From NCBI GenBank assembly GCA_964396995.1, contig CAYNIG010000004.1, forward strand, positions 1 to 46,404: a stretch of DNA of 46,404 nucleotides, written 5' to 3'. This document shows positions 1-8,243 of this stretch, in pieces. The DNA is from JADJLQ01 sp964396995. GTDB lineage: Bacteria; Bacteroidota; Bacteroidia; Chitinophagales; Saprospiraceae. A model generated the notes under the pieces. The model ran no database searches. It worked only from the letters and a program-made list of their open reading frames with translations, and was not told the DNA's origin. The number at the start of each line of letters is the position of its first letter. Positions within the stretch are counted from its first letter, which is position 1. A program made the position numbers and the translations under genes.

Positions 1-486
1 CATGGTTAAATCAATAATTCTCAGCCTTCGTTTAGCCGCTATCTTTACTTTTCCACTCATGAATAATTTTGCTGATATCCAGGAAAGTATACTTGCGACA
101 CCTATTCCCTTTTGAAAAGTATTCAGTTTGGGACCTCGGATAGCCTGAATACCTGAATAAAATAAATATGGAATAGCAAATTTAGCTGTTGCCTTTGCCA
201 TAGCATTGCCTTGATTAGGGGTGAGGTCAAAGCCATTGATTTGATTGAGTGGAATGCAATAATTATCTGATACAATAATGCATTTTTCTTTTTCATCCAG
301 TCCGACAATGGTGTACTGGTGCCAAAGGTATTTTTTATCTTCTTTGAAATGAATTCGAATGTCTGTTCCTATTGGATATTTTCGGGTCTTGATTTGACCT
401 TGAGTTTCGAGTACAAGAAATTTTTGGGCGATAATGGATTGGCCTATAAAAAGCAAGGCTACCAGGGCTCTGAATCGATTGTACAT
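1..486 (-). CDS. Exported protein of unknown function (partial, runs off left edge)
   Basis: An open frame runs from an ATG at 486 down to base 1 without a stop, giving 162 codons; its end lies outside the window. The first 20 or so residues (MYNRFRALVALLFIGQSIIA, then QK) look like a Sec signal peptide ending in Ala-Gln. After it comes a mixed beta-rich stretch (about 21-90) and a weakly hydrophobic stretch near 110-145. I do not recognise a family. A TAnnTTTG-like element (TATCTTCG) lies 15 nt upstream on the same strand, which supports this start. It is divergent from the asnS region. The reading frame is clearly better than the shorter internal frame at 123-308. Confidence 0.6.
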   Translation of the reverse strand, partial: MYNRFRALVALLFIGQSIIAQKFLVLETQGQIKTRKYPIGTDIRIHFKEDKKYLWHQYTIVGLDEKEKCIIVSDNYCIPLNQINGFDLTPNQGNAMAKATAKFAIPYLFYSGIQAIRGPKLNTFQKGIGVASILSWISAKLFMSGKVKIAAKRRLRIIDLTM

Positions 487-500
487 AGGCAAGATTGAAA

Positions 501-508
501 CGAAGATA
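501..508 (-). promoter_or_regulatory. Candidate -7 promoter element for the left-edge gene
   Basis: TATCTTCG on the minus strand resembles the Bacteroidota -7 box TAnnTTTG with one change and ends 14 nt before the ATG at 486. No matching TTTG -33 box is seen at 19 nt spacing, so this is only half a promoter. Confidence 0.3.
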
Positions 509-611
509 CAATCGATTTTGCTGGATAATTACCGCTTTATTAAGGAATGTTTAATTCAAGAGGTCAACCCATATTTTGAATATTAAAATTTATAAAAATG
601 AAATTTTAATT

Positions 612-728
612 CCTCTTTCCATGCTGTTTAGTCTCAAGTTGTAAACTTCGATAGGAAGAAGTGGAATCTGGTAGCGGCAGCCCCGGAGATTTACAGGCAA
701 TTTTATGCATTGGAACTTATTTTTTTTG
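612..728 (+). ncRNA. Candidate small structured RNA (unidentified)
   Basis: This GC-richer patch inside an AT-rich spacer has nested complementarity. TTTCCATGC (617-625) can pair with GCATTGGAA (708-716, one bulged base), and TGTAAA (640-645) with TTTACA (690-695). Between them are a small CTTC/GAAG hairpin and a GC-rich segment around 673-687. A run of eight T (720-727) follows, as expected for transcription ending there. I could not match it to SRP RNA (no GGAAG loop with AGCAGCC in order), tmRNA, RNase P or a tRNA. Whether it is a gene at all is inference from pairing and the T-run. Confidence 0.22.
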
Positions 729-923
729 TATTCGTACTAATTTCTTTTTTTTTATTTCCATTTGCCTTTTGATCTTGGTCACACCACTTCCGGGATTATT
801 TTTATTTGTATTCCTGCTCTTTAGGCACAGTTTGCACAAACCGGCTGATGAGCCATTAAATAGGTCACATTCTTATTTTGATTTGGTAGCTTTTTATTGG
901 AGAATTAGCTCCCATTTTCTCCC

Positions 924-931
924 TATCTTCG
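924..931 (+). promoter_or_regulatory. Candidate -7 promoter element for asnS
   Basis: TATCTTCG resembles the Bacteroidota -7 consensus TAnnTTTG and lies 32 nt before the asnS ATG. The nearest upstream TTG (897-899) is 24 nt away, longer than the usual 19-21. Confidence 0.35.
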
Positions 932-963
932 CCGCCCGTATTTAATGTAAATTAGCTTAATAT

Positions 964-2418
964 ATGTACAATACCAGGATCAAAATCAAATCATTATTAG
1001 TCTCAGAAACAGTTGGTTATACAGCGACGGTAATGGGATGGGTGCGCACATTCAGAAACAATCAATTCATTGCACTCAATGATGGTAGTACAAATAATAA
1101 TTTGCAGATCGTGGTAGAGCTGGGAAAATTGGATGAAACTATTCTAAAAAGAATCACAGTAGGTGCTTGTATCAAAGCAACAGGTTTGGTGATAGCTTCT
1201 TTGGGTAAAGGCCAGAAGGTAGAGTTGAAAGCGGATGCAATTGAAATTCTGGGAGACAGTGATGCTGAAAAATTTCCCTTGCAACCCAAGAAACACAGCC
1301 TTGAGTTTTTACGCGAAAATGCCCATCTCAGGTTCAGGACCAATACTTTTGGAGCGGTATTCAGAATCAGACATGCTTTGGCTTTTGCTGTACACCAGTT
1401 TTTTCATAACAAGGGTTTTGTATACATGCATACCCCAATCATTACAGCCAGTGATGCAGAAGGTGCCGGTGAAATGTTTAGAGTGACTACATTACCTATT
1501 GATGGTTCTGCTCCTAAAAATGAAGATGGCAGTATCAATTATAAACAGGATTTTTTTGGAAGAAGTACAAATCTGACGGTAAGTGGTCAACTCGAAGGTG
1601 AGCTCGGCGCAATGGCATTCAGTGAGATCTATACCTTTGGCCCAACTTTCAGGGCAGAGAATAGCAATACTTCGCGACACCTGGCTGAATTCTGGATGAT
1701 AGAACCAGAGATGGCTTTTTACGACCTGGATGATAATGCACGATTAGCTGAAGATTTTATCAAATATGTAATCAAATTTGCAATTGATAATAATGCAGAT
1801 GATCTTGCCTTCCTGGCTTCCCGATTGGAAGAGGAAGAAAAAACCTTACCCCAGGACAAACGAAGTGGCATGGGCTTATTGGACAAACTTAATTTTGTAG
1901 TCAATAATGATTTTGAGCGAATCACCTACACACAAGCAATAGATATATTGCGCGAAAGTAATCACAACAAAAAGAAAAAATTTCAATTTCCCATAGATAA
2001 ATGGGGCACAGATCTTCAAAGTGAGCATGAGAGATACCTAGTGGAAAAGCATTTTCAAAAGCCGGTAATCCTCACCAATTATCCATCTGCAATTAAATCA
2101 TTTTATATGCGACTGGATGAAGGATGTGCTCCCGATAGACAGACTGTTGCTGCAATGGATATCCTTGCACCTGGAATAGGTGAGATTGTAGGAGGAAGTC
2201 AGCGGGAAGAAAGATTGGACAAGCTCATCAGCAGGATGAAAGAAATGCAAATTCCGCAGGAAGATCTATGGTGGTACCTGGATACCCGAAGATTTGGAGC
2301 TTGCGTGCATGCAGGATTTGGCCTTGGCTTTGAAAGATTAGTGCAATTTGTAACCGGAATGTCTAATATTCGGGATGTGATTGCATTCCCAAGATATCCG
2401 GGTAGTGCTGAGTTTTAG
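964..2418 (+). CDS. asnS: Asparaginyl-tRNA synthetase
   Basis: This cytoplasmic class IIb aminoacyl-tRNA synthetase charges tRNA-Asn with asparagine using ATP. The 484 aa length is normal for bacterial AsnRS. The N-terminal OB-fold anticodon-binding domain spans about residues 1-120 (GWVRTFRNNQFIALNDGS). The catalytic domain follows: motif 1 region near 120-150, motif 2 with FRAENSNTSRHLAEFWMIEPE at about 230-250, and motif 3 with GFGLGFERLVQF near the C-terminus, ending in the family-typical PRYPGSAEF. The ATG at 964 gives the expected N-terminus. The gene stands alone, with its promoter element in the upstream spacer and the M36 protease convergent downstream. Assignment against AspRS rests on the overall AsnRS layout and C-terminal motif. 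Confidence 0.97.
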   Translation: MYNTRIKIKSLLVSETVGYTATVMGWVRTFRNNQFIALNDGSTNNNLQIVVELGKLDETILKRITVGACIKATGLVIASLGKGQKVELKADAIEILGDSDAEKFPLQPKKHSLEFLRENAHLRFRTNTFGAVFRIRHALAFAVHQFFHNKGFVYMHTPIITASDAEGAGEMFRVTTLPIDGSAPKNEDGSINYKQDFFGRSTNLTVSGQLEGELGAMAFSEIYTFGPTFRAENSNTSRHLAEFWMIEPEMAFYDLDDNARLAEDFIKYVIKFAIDNNADDLAFLASRLEEEEKTLPQDKRSGMGLLDKLNFVVNNDFERITYTQAIDILRESNHNKKKKFQFPIDKWGTDLQSEHERYLVEKHFQKPVILTNYPSAIKSFYMRLDEGCAPDRQTVAAMDILAPGIGEIVGGSQREERLDKLISRMKEMQIPQEDLWWYLDTRRFGACVHAGFGLGFERLVQFVTGMSNIRDVIAFPRYPGSAEF

Positions 2419-2553
2419 GATTACCATAATCATCTTAGGTCAAAAAAATCGCAGTAGGCCATGTTTTAAGTTTGTTAACTTTTAACATGATTATATTCTT
2501 TGCCACCCAATAAGGTTACAGGATATCTCTTTGCTAGGATAAAAACACACGAT

Positions 2554-2578
2554 AAAGCCCGGAAATGGTTAAGGCTTT
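2554..2578. terminator. Weak hairpin between convergent asnS and protease genes
   Basis: AAAGCC (2554-2559) pairs with GGCTTT (2573-2578) across a 13-nt loop. It sits between convergent genes, where a bidirectional terminator would be expected, but the stem is only 6 bp and the following T-run is short on both strands. Confidence 0.3.
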
Positions 2579-2625
2579 TGCAATTAAAACTATCGGAAAT
2601 GAAATTTTCTGTTCGTGCTCTGCTG

Positions 2626-5600
2626 CTATCTCTTGATAACGAATTTTTCTCTGCCTATAAATTTTCCTCCTTGTAGAGTCACTACATACATACCACCGAC
2701 CAGGTCCTGGGTATCTATTTTTGTATTAAATGCAGCTGTAGACTTGGGTAATCTGAATGATTTTATTTTTTTACCATCCAGTGTAAAAATTTCTCCGGTC
2801 AAATCCATCGACTGAGGTAAATGTAATGAAAGAAAAATATGATTTTGGGCCGGATTAGGAGATACAGTAAATTCCAATGGGGCGGTTTTAAATTCTTTGT
2901 TGCTTACGGTAATTTTTGATTCCACAATAGTCCCTTTCTCAGGAGCTTCAGCACAAACAGACTTGGTTTCATCGTATTCAATACAAGCCTGGCTATTGTA
3001 ATTGACCATATCCATTATTTCCAAATCATCAACAAACCAGCCTGTACCGGCACCTGTATCATCAGATCCCCATCTGAATTGTACATTAAATTTTTGATTT
3101 TTGTATTCTGCCAAATCAATGAAGGTGGGAATAAACCCTTTGGAGTCTCCATAAAACGCACGAAGATCCGGTATCGGTATAGCAAAATAGGATAGAGGTC
3201 CACTATACCCGTTTCTGAAAATTTTAGTACCTAAATCTTTATAGGTAGTGCCTCCATCGGTAGTTACCCTCAATATGCCGCCATCAAATGCATATTGAGT
3301 AGCATATCTGTGATAAAATCTCATTACCGGTTGTTGTAGTTTGCTCACATCGAATGGATTTATCGGGCTTAGCACCTGATCATTATCTGTTGCCTGATTT
3401 GGAACAAACCAGGATTTTTTACCACTTTTTGAGAGTGCATCGGTGATTTCCCAGATACCAGTCCCTTCCAAGGCATTTAAATCGTAATTGAGCTCAGTCG
3501 TTTCCATACTGTCTATAAAAAATACTGAGGAATGTTTCGATTTACTTGATTCCAGTTTATAATTGAAGGTAAGGACCTCCCCGGATTTTAACCCACCTGA
3601 ATGTTTATAACTCAGTTGTTTGCCAGCCTGTGTCAGGGATACAGTTGATGAATTTGGTTTAAGACTGCATCCATCAGGTATGATATCATGCAGGACCACA
3701 TTCTTTAGAGAATCTTTGGTGTCGTTACGTGCAGTTAAAGTCACCGTAATATCATCTCCTGCATTTATAATGGGGGTCATGGATTTAGAAATTTTTACTG
3801 TTGGAATACAGTTAGGTGGTAAATCGAACGCTTCTCTTCCATCCCCTCTGTTTTGAGATGATCCTTGCTTTGCAGAAAAACCGAGTCCCCTTTTTGCGAA
3901 TGCCTGCCATAGCAAACATTGGTTTGCTCCATTATTTAACAGCTGATCGGCTTTTAAAATGGCATCTCTTCCATCCACAAATCCCGGGCTGCAAGGTTGT
4001 AATTTTAAACCTTCAAATACCAGTCTGATTGCTTTATTATTTCCTCCTGTTCCCCTATACAGGTCAGCATCGTACCCATAGGCTTTGGTCATGCTCCAAT
4101 AGACTTCCCACAAAATGAGAGTCCATATTTCACCGAGAGCATGAGGAGTTTCTGTACTGAAAATGTCTTCGTAAGTTTGACTATTCGCCGCAAAATTAGT
4201 AGTATAAGGAAATTTTCTTATTCCTCTATCAGTTATGGCTTGTTGTATCGGATAGGTTCCTATACCAATTAATTTGTTTTCCGTATCTCCGGGCTTTGCG
4301 TTTACCACCAGGCTGAAAAAATCCGACCAGCCTTCTCCCATCTGTTCATCATTAGAAAGACAACCGGAATTTGATGGTCCGCCGGTTAATCGGGTGGAGA
4401 TTCCATGGGCATACTCATGCCCAATAATACCATTATCGAAAGAGCCATCTCTTTCCAATGCTGTATTTGCTGTTGGCTTTTGTATACTTAGTGTATAATT
4501 AGCAGCATTTTTCCTAAGTTCAATTGCATCTGAAGAACCAATAGAAATCACCGGAATAATTACATTACAAGGTGCAGGTGATAGTCCGGCCATATTATTT
4601 GGAGTATTTTCAAAATTGGCTATAATCACGGCTATGGCGCCGGCTGCCTGGGCAAAACAGGCTTTTTCATGAAAGAAGCAATCCCCTCTGTCGATCAACG
4701 CAATTTTTCCCTTGATATCATTCGCATTTTTTAATGTTTTACATCCAAGTGACGGATTTGAGGTGCCATCAGATACAACAGCTATTTTGCCTTTGGTGGG
4801 TATGGTCGAAATTGGTGGGCCAAAATCAGCTGTACCGGTTTCCAGATCAGAAGTAATCGGTTCTATTATTTTCAATAATTTCTCCCCGGTTACATTCCAG
4901 ATAAACATGCGCATTCGACCATTGGAACCATCAGCGGGTGAAAGAAAATCTGCATTATTTCTTATCCGCGAATTATTTGCTCCATATTGAGCCAGGGCGA
5001 CAATATGATCATTACCTTTTCCTTTACCCGAAATATTGGTTTTTTGAAAACTACCACCTTGCTCATCCATACCATAGTGCCATGCCAGATCATGCATCAC
5101 ATTATTCATGTAAAATAGATTTACAGTGGCTGCATCTTTGTTTTGCAAAATGGTGCCGGATGGATTGTAGGGAAAGTCAAATAATAAGTTTTCCCCTCCA
5201 TTTGGTTCGTCATTGGAAGAAATAAAATTACTGTCGGCATCAGAAAATGCATGTACGTTATTTCCCTTGGTAATAGTATATTTTGTGGTTCCGTCATCAT
5301 GCCATCCAAGCGGTGATGCTGTTTGGTCAGTTGGGTTGGAGATCAGACTTGAATTTCCCTCATTTGGTCCACTCAACGGTATGGGCCAAACACGATATTG
5401 GGTAATCACTTCCTTCATGGGCATGTTTTCCACTTTCGTTTTTGAGGAATGTAAATGATGTGAAATGCAAGACAGGGTCCGGTTCTGTCTTTCCTCTATA
5501 TTACCGGTTGCCGCGTTCACATAATTTTCCCAATAATGACCATTTAATTCATGAATCCCTACTTTCCACACCAATTGCAGTGCACCGTCATGGCGTACTA

Positions 5601-6099
5601 CATAAACCAATTGGGCGGGAATGTCATCTCTTACATTTTCTGTCTTTTTAAATACTATATGATGATTGTTAATTTCAGTTTTTACATCGGGTTTTGATCG
5701 TAAATAACGCTGATTTCCCGACCGGGCAAGGGACTGAATCACTGCATCGCTGGCTGCCAAGGAATGGGAAGCAGAGGTGGCTTTTTTAGCTAAATTGACT
5801 ATCCACCTATCCACATTTGCCACGATCACCTCGTCATTTTTGAAAGCAAAATTGGCTATTGCATTTTCGATTGGGATCTCTTTGTAATACTGCTGTACAT
5901 ATGCATAAGTCACACGATTTTTATCATCGGTGTACTGATCTATGATTTTATAATGTAAAATATCCTCTATTTCATTCTTTGCTTCTGCCCATTTTGCCAG
6001 TATAGTCTTGTTAATCACTACTTCTTGCTGTGCAGTAACCGAACATAGGCTACCACACAGGATTAAAATTCTGAGGGAGTATTTTAAAATAAAAGCCAT
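2626..6099 (-). CDS. Secreted M36 (fungalysin-type) metalloprotease with PA domain and type IX sorting domain
   Basis: This is a zinc endopeptidase secreted to or beyond the cell surface, with 1157 aa from the ATG at 6099. Domains in order are: Sec signal peptide (1-24, ending TAQQ); fungalysin/thermolysin-type propeptide (about 35-205); M36 catalytic domain (about 230-760) with HEYAH at 561-565 supplying the two zinc His and the catalytic Glu, and the downstream Glu ligand in GEGWSDF at about 589; a PA (protease-associated) domain inserted ahead of the HExxH (about 435-545); a DUF11-like beta domain (about 765-860); an immune-inhibitor/MAM-like domain (about 860-1040); and a Por/T9SS C-terminal sorting domain (1073-1157, beginning near FTVSPNPAQNHIF). 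The TTG eight codons upstream would place polar residues before the signal peptide and is rejected. The likely role is nutrient protein degradation; the substrate is unknown. Confidence 0.93.
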   Translation of the reverse strand: MAFILKYSLRILILCGSLCSVTAQQEVVINKTILAKWAEAKNEIEDILHYKIIDQYTDDKNRVTYAYVQQYYKEIPIENAIANFAFKNDEVIVANVDRWIVNLAKKATSASHSLAASDAVIQSLARSGNQRYLRSKPDVKTEINNHHIVFKKTENVRDDIPAQLVYVVRHDGALQLVWKVGIHELNGHYWENYVNAATGNIEERQNRTLSCISHHLHSSKTKVENMPMKEVITQYRVWPIPLSGPNEGNSSLISNPTDQTASPLGWHDDGTTKYTITKGNNVHAFSDADSNFISSNDEPNGGENLLFDFPYNPSGTILQNKDAATVNLFYMNNVMHDLAWHYGMDEQGGSFQKTNISGKGKGNDHIVALAQYGANNSRIRNNADFLSPADGSNGRMRMFIWNVTGEKLLKIIEPITSDLETGTADFGPPISTIPTKGKIAVVSDGTSNPSLGCKTLKNANDIKGKIALIDRGDCFFHEKACFAQAAGAIAVIIANFENTPNNMAGLSPAPCNVIIPVISIGSSDAIELRKNAANYTLSIQKPTANTALERDGSFDNGIIGHEYAHGISTRLTGGPSNSGCLSNDEQMGEGWSDFFSLVVNAKPGDTENKLIGIGTYPIQQAITDRGIRKFPYTTNFAANSQTYEDIFSTETPHALGEIWTLILWEVYWSMTKAYGYDADLYRGTGGNNKAIRLVFEGLKLQPCSPGFVDGRDAILKADQLLNNGANQCLLWQAFAKRGLGFSAKQGSSQNRGDGREAFDLPPNCIPTVKISKSMTPIINAGDDITVTLTARNDTKDSLKNVVLHDIIPDGCSLKPNSSTVSLTQAGKQLSYKHSGGLKSGEVLTFNYKLESSKSKHSSVFFIDSMETTELNYDLNALEGTGIWEITDALSKSGKKSWFVPNQATDNDQVLSPINPFDVSKLQQPVMRFYHRYATQYAFDGGILRVTTDGGTTYKDLGTKIFRNGYSGPLSYFAIPIPDLRAFYGDSKGFIPTFIDLAEYKNQKFNVQFRWGSDDTGAGTGWFVDDLEIMDMVNYNSQACIEYDETKSVCAEAPEKGTIVESKITVSNKEFKTAPLEFTVSPNPAQNHIFLSLHLPQSMDLTGEIFTLDGKKIKSFRLPKSTAAFNTKIDTQDLVGGMYVVTLQGGKFIGREKFVIKR

Positions 6100-6120
6100 T
6101 AAAAGTGTAGTTTTATGATA

Positions 6121-6128
6121 CAAATTTA
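6121..6128 (-). promoter_or_regulatory. Candidate -7 promoter element for the M36 protease
   Basis: TAAATTTG on the minus strand is an exact TAnnTTTG match, 21 nt before the ATG at 6099. No clear TTTG -33 box is seen 19 nt upstream. Confidence 0.4.
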
Positions 6129-6198
6129 TCTATTTAATCTTGAACTTAACTATTGGTGTCAAGGTTGTGTATAAAGCTAACTAAAAATATATAAAGTT

Positions 6199-6945
6199 TT
6201 GTTAAATAATACGAATCAGATCATTTACGGTAAACATCCTGTCACAGAAGCCCTCAAGGAAGAATTGCCGCTGGAAAAAATATTGCTTTTGCAGGGAACA
6301 CATGGTGAATTTGAAAAATTCCTGAGAGAAGAATGCAGGGAGAAATCTATTCCACTTCAACAAGTACCTAAAGAGCTTCTGAATAAATTGGCAAAGGGCA
6401 ATAACCATCAGGGTGTTATTGCGTTTGCAGCTCCTATAGAATACCAGGACTTGAAAGGGTTGCTTCCATTTTTAGTGCATAATGACAAGCCTCCTTTATT
6501 TCTTTTATTGGATCGGGTGACGGATGTGCGTAACCTTGGAGCAATAGCGCGAAGCGCTGAATTATTGGGAGTAGATGCTGTCATCGTATCTGCCAAACAT
6601 AGGGCGAAAATTGATGAAGAAGCCATCAAGGCATCAGCAGGGGCACTGCTTAAACTTCCTGTTTGCAGAGAGCAAAGTCTGAACAGTGCCTTGGAAATAC
6701 TTAAAGAAAACGGGATTAAAATAGCAGCAGCGGATTCAAAAAATGGTACACCAGTTCAGCAGGTTGATTTTAACCAACCTATGGCAATAGTATTGGGTTC
6801 TGAAGATGAAGGAGTGCATCCTGCGTTATTGGCTAAATGTGATTATCGATTCAGAATTCCTCAGTCCGGCACTATTGATTCGTTTAATGTATCAGTGGCC
6901 GCCGGTATTGTATTGTATGAAGTATATAACCAGAGGATTAGATAA
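6199..6945 (+). CDS. rlmB: 23S rRNA 2'-O-ribose methyltransferase, RlmB/TrmH (SpoU) family
   Basis: This cytoplasmic SpoU-class methyltransferase uses S-adenosylmethionine; family members methylate a ribose 2'-hydroxyl in 23S rRNA (RlmB: G2251). The 248 aa match the family. An N-terminal substrate-binding domain (about 1-75, IYGKHPVTEAL) is followed by the trefoil-knot SPOUT domain. Its three motifs are visible: DRVTDVRNLGAIARSAE near 107-123, IVLGSEDEGVHP near 195-206, and IPQSGTIDSFNVSVAAGI near 217-234. The start is a TTG at 6199. In frame there is a stop at 6178-6180 and no ATG before the conserved IIYGKHP, so TTG is the best available start. It is divergent from the M36 gene. Paralogues that methylate tRNA look similar, so the exact rRNA position is inferred. 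Confidence 0.88.
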   Translation: MLNNTNQIIYGKHPVTEALKEELPLEKILLLQGTHGEFEKFLREECREKSIPLQQVPKELLNKLAKGNNHQGVIAFAAPIEYQDLKGLLPFLVHNDKPPLFLLLDRVTDVRNLGAIARSAELLGVDAVIVSAKHRAKIDEEAIKASAGALLKLPVCREQSLNSALEILKENGIKIAAADSKNGTPVQQVDFNQPMAIVLGSEDEGVHPALLAKCDYRFRIPQSGTIDSFNVSVAAGIVLYEVYNQRIR

Positions 6946-7210
6946 TCTGGATATCAACTTTTTCAGGTAAATTTGAAAATAATTATGGTCTGTTTACAAC
7001 TTGAAATACTGAAAACTTTTAAGATAATGCTTCCGGGAAGTCAATTGATGTTTTCCGGAATGCAGATTTGAATTTTATAAACCCTGCAGAAATTCTACTT
7101 GATTAAATCCGTTTTTTTTTGGCAAAATGAATGTATTGTGAAAGAACTTAGATTTCCCCTGATAATGTACAAAGCCTTGATCATTTTCTAAAATTTATAC
7201 TATACTTAAA

Positions 7211-8155
7211 ATGAATTTTTTTCATACTTCCAGATTTATATTGCTACTATTGCCTTTACTGGTAGCACCTGCATGCAACTCGATTAAAAAGACCACTGCA
7301 GATAAAGCGGAGATATATACTCCTTCAGAAAAATCCTTATTGTGGGAAATTTCCGGTAATGGGCTCAAAAAGCCTTCTTATTTATTTGGTACCATTCACC
7401 TGATTGGGAAAGATGATTTTTTCTTTCCGCAGACTCTGGAAGACAAACTCAATAGCAGCGAACAAGTCACTTTTGAGATTGATATGGACGAAATGACATC
7501 CATGGAATCGATGATGAAAATCATCGGCAAAGCTTTCATGAAAGATGGTATTTCTCTGCGAGATCTTATTAATGATGAGGATTATGCATTGGTCGAAAAA
7601 AAGTTTAATGAAAAAGGTTTGCCTTTGCAATTTTTAGAAAAAATGAAACCTATGCTGCTATCTACTTTCGCTTCATTTGATATGGAAGGAGGTGGAATGA
7701 ATGCATCTTCCAAATCTTACGAAATGGAAATTTACAGTAAATCCCAGGCTTCAAGCAAAGAGTCAAAAGGATTGGAAACGATTGAAGATCAATTGGCCAT
7801 ATTCGACACTATTCCTTACAAAATGCAAGCCCAGATGTTGGTTGAAAGTATAAAGTCATCTGACCAGGATAATAAAGAATACAAGGAGATGATAGATTTA
7901 TATAAAAAGCAAGATATTGAATTATTATCCAAAGTTGCTGTGCAGGATGAAGGCGATGGCATGGGTAAATATGAAGATTTGTTCCTCTACAATAGAAATA
8001 AAAACTGGATTCCCAAAATGTCAACCATGATGAAAGAAAAATCTACTTTTTTTGCCGTTGGAGCAGGACATTTGGGTGGCAAGAAAGGGGTGATAAGCCT
8101 ATTGAAGAAAGCCGGATACAAAGTGACGGCAGTCAAAATGGGGCTTGGGGCATAG
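7211..8155 (+). CDS. TraB/GumN family lipoprotein
   Basis: This is a predicted lipoprotein of the TraB/GumN (TIKI-like) superfamily, 314 aa. The N-terminus is a lipoprotein signal peptide ending at a Cys in PACNS (about residue 22). The family signature GTIHL is present near residue 58 (SYLFGTIHLIG), and the C-terminal GAGHLGGKKGVISLL near 285 supplies the second conserved Gly-His motif. Eukaryotic TIKI members are metalloproteases that use such motifs; the bacterial function is not established. The gene stands alone, with 265 bp of featureless AT-rich spacer upstream (6946-7210) and the PLP enzyme downstream. Confidence 0.85.
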   Translation: MNFFHTSRFILLLLPLLVAPACNSIKKTTADKAEIYTPSEKSLLWEISGNGLKKPSYLFGTIHLIGKDDFFFPQTLEDKLNSSEQVTFEIDMDEMTSMESMMKIIGKAFMKDGISLRDLINDEDYALVEKKFNEKGLPLQFLEKMKPMLLSTFASFDMEGGGMNASSKSYEMEIYSKSQASSKESKGLETIEDQLAIFDTIPYKMQAQMLVESIKSSDQDNKEYKEMIDLYKKQDIELLSKVAVQDEGDGMGKYEDLFLYNRNKNWIPKMSTMMKEKSTFFAVGAGHLGGKKGVISLLKKAGYKVTAVKMGLGA

Positions 8156-8229
8156 TCTTTAGTTTATTTCAATCAAGCCGTAACCAGTGTATAGGATTCG
8201 GGAAATGATTTAATTAAAGTCTTAATCCC

Positions 8230-8237
8230 TAATTTTG
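8230..8237 (+). promoter_or_regulatory. Candidate -7 promoter element just upstream of the PLP enzyme gene
   Basis: TAATTTTG matches TAnnTTTG exactly and ends 6 nt before the ATG at 8244. If used, the transcript would have almost no 5' leader. No -33 box is evident. No SAM or other riboswitch structure is seen in the 80-nt spacer. Confidence 0.35.
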
Positions 8238-8243
8238 ATTTAT

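Larger units (their letters stand above)
487..963. other. Long intergenic region between divergent genes
   Basis: No credible protein gene is seen here. The stretch holds promoter elements for the left-edge gene (near 501-508, minus) and asnS (near 924-931, plus), and a candidate structured RNA at about 612-728. The one open frame, with a GTG at 661, encodes a low-complexity Phe/Leu/Ser-rich peptide arising from T-runs and is not accepted. Confidence 0.6.

Noticed and set aside
612..728. Bacterial SRP RNA or other standard RNA
   Set aside because: The conserved SRP apical loop (GGAAG with AGCAGCC following) is absent, and the length and 3' end do not fit tmRNA or RNase P; kept only as an unidentified candidate.
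661..945. Open frame with GTG start, 94 aa, between the left-edge gene and asnS
   Set aside because: Low-complexity Phe/Leu-rich peptide produced by T-runs, no family resemblance, and it overlaps the asnS promoter element and the candidate RNA.
6100..6123. TTG start of the M36 protease
   Set aside because: Adds eight residues before an already complete signal peptide; the ATG at 6099 is better.
8156..8243. Possible SAM riboswitch before the trans-sulfuration enzyme
   Set aside because: Spacer is too short and lacks the paired helices and conserved core of SAM riboswitches.
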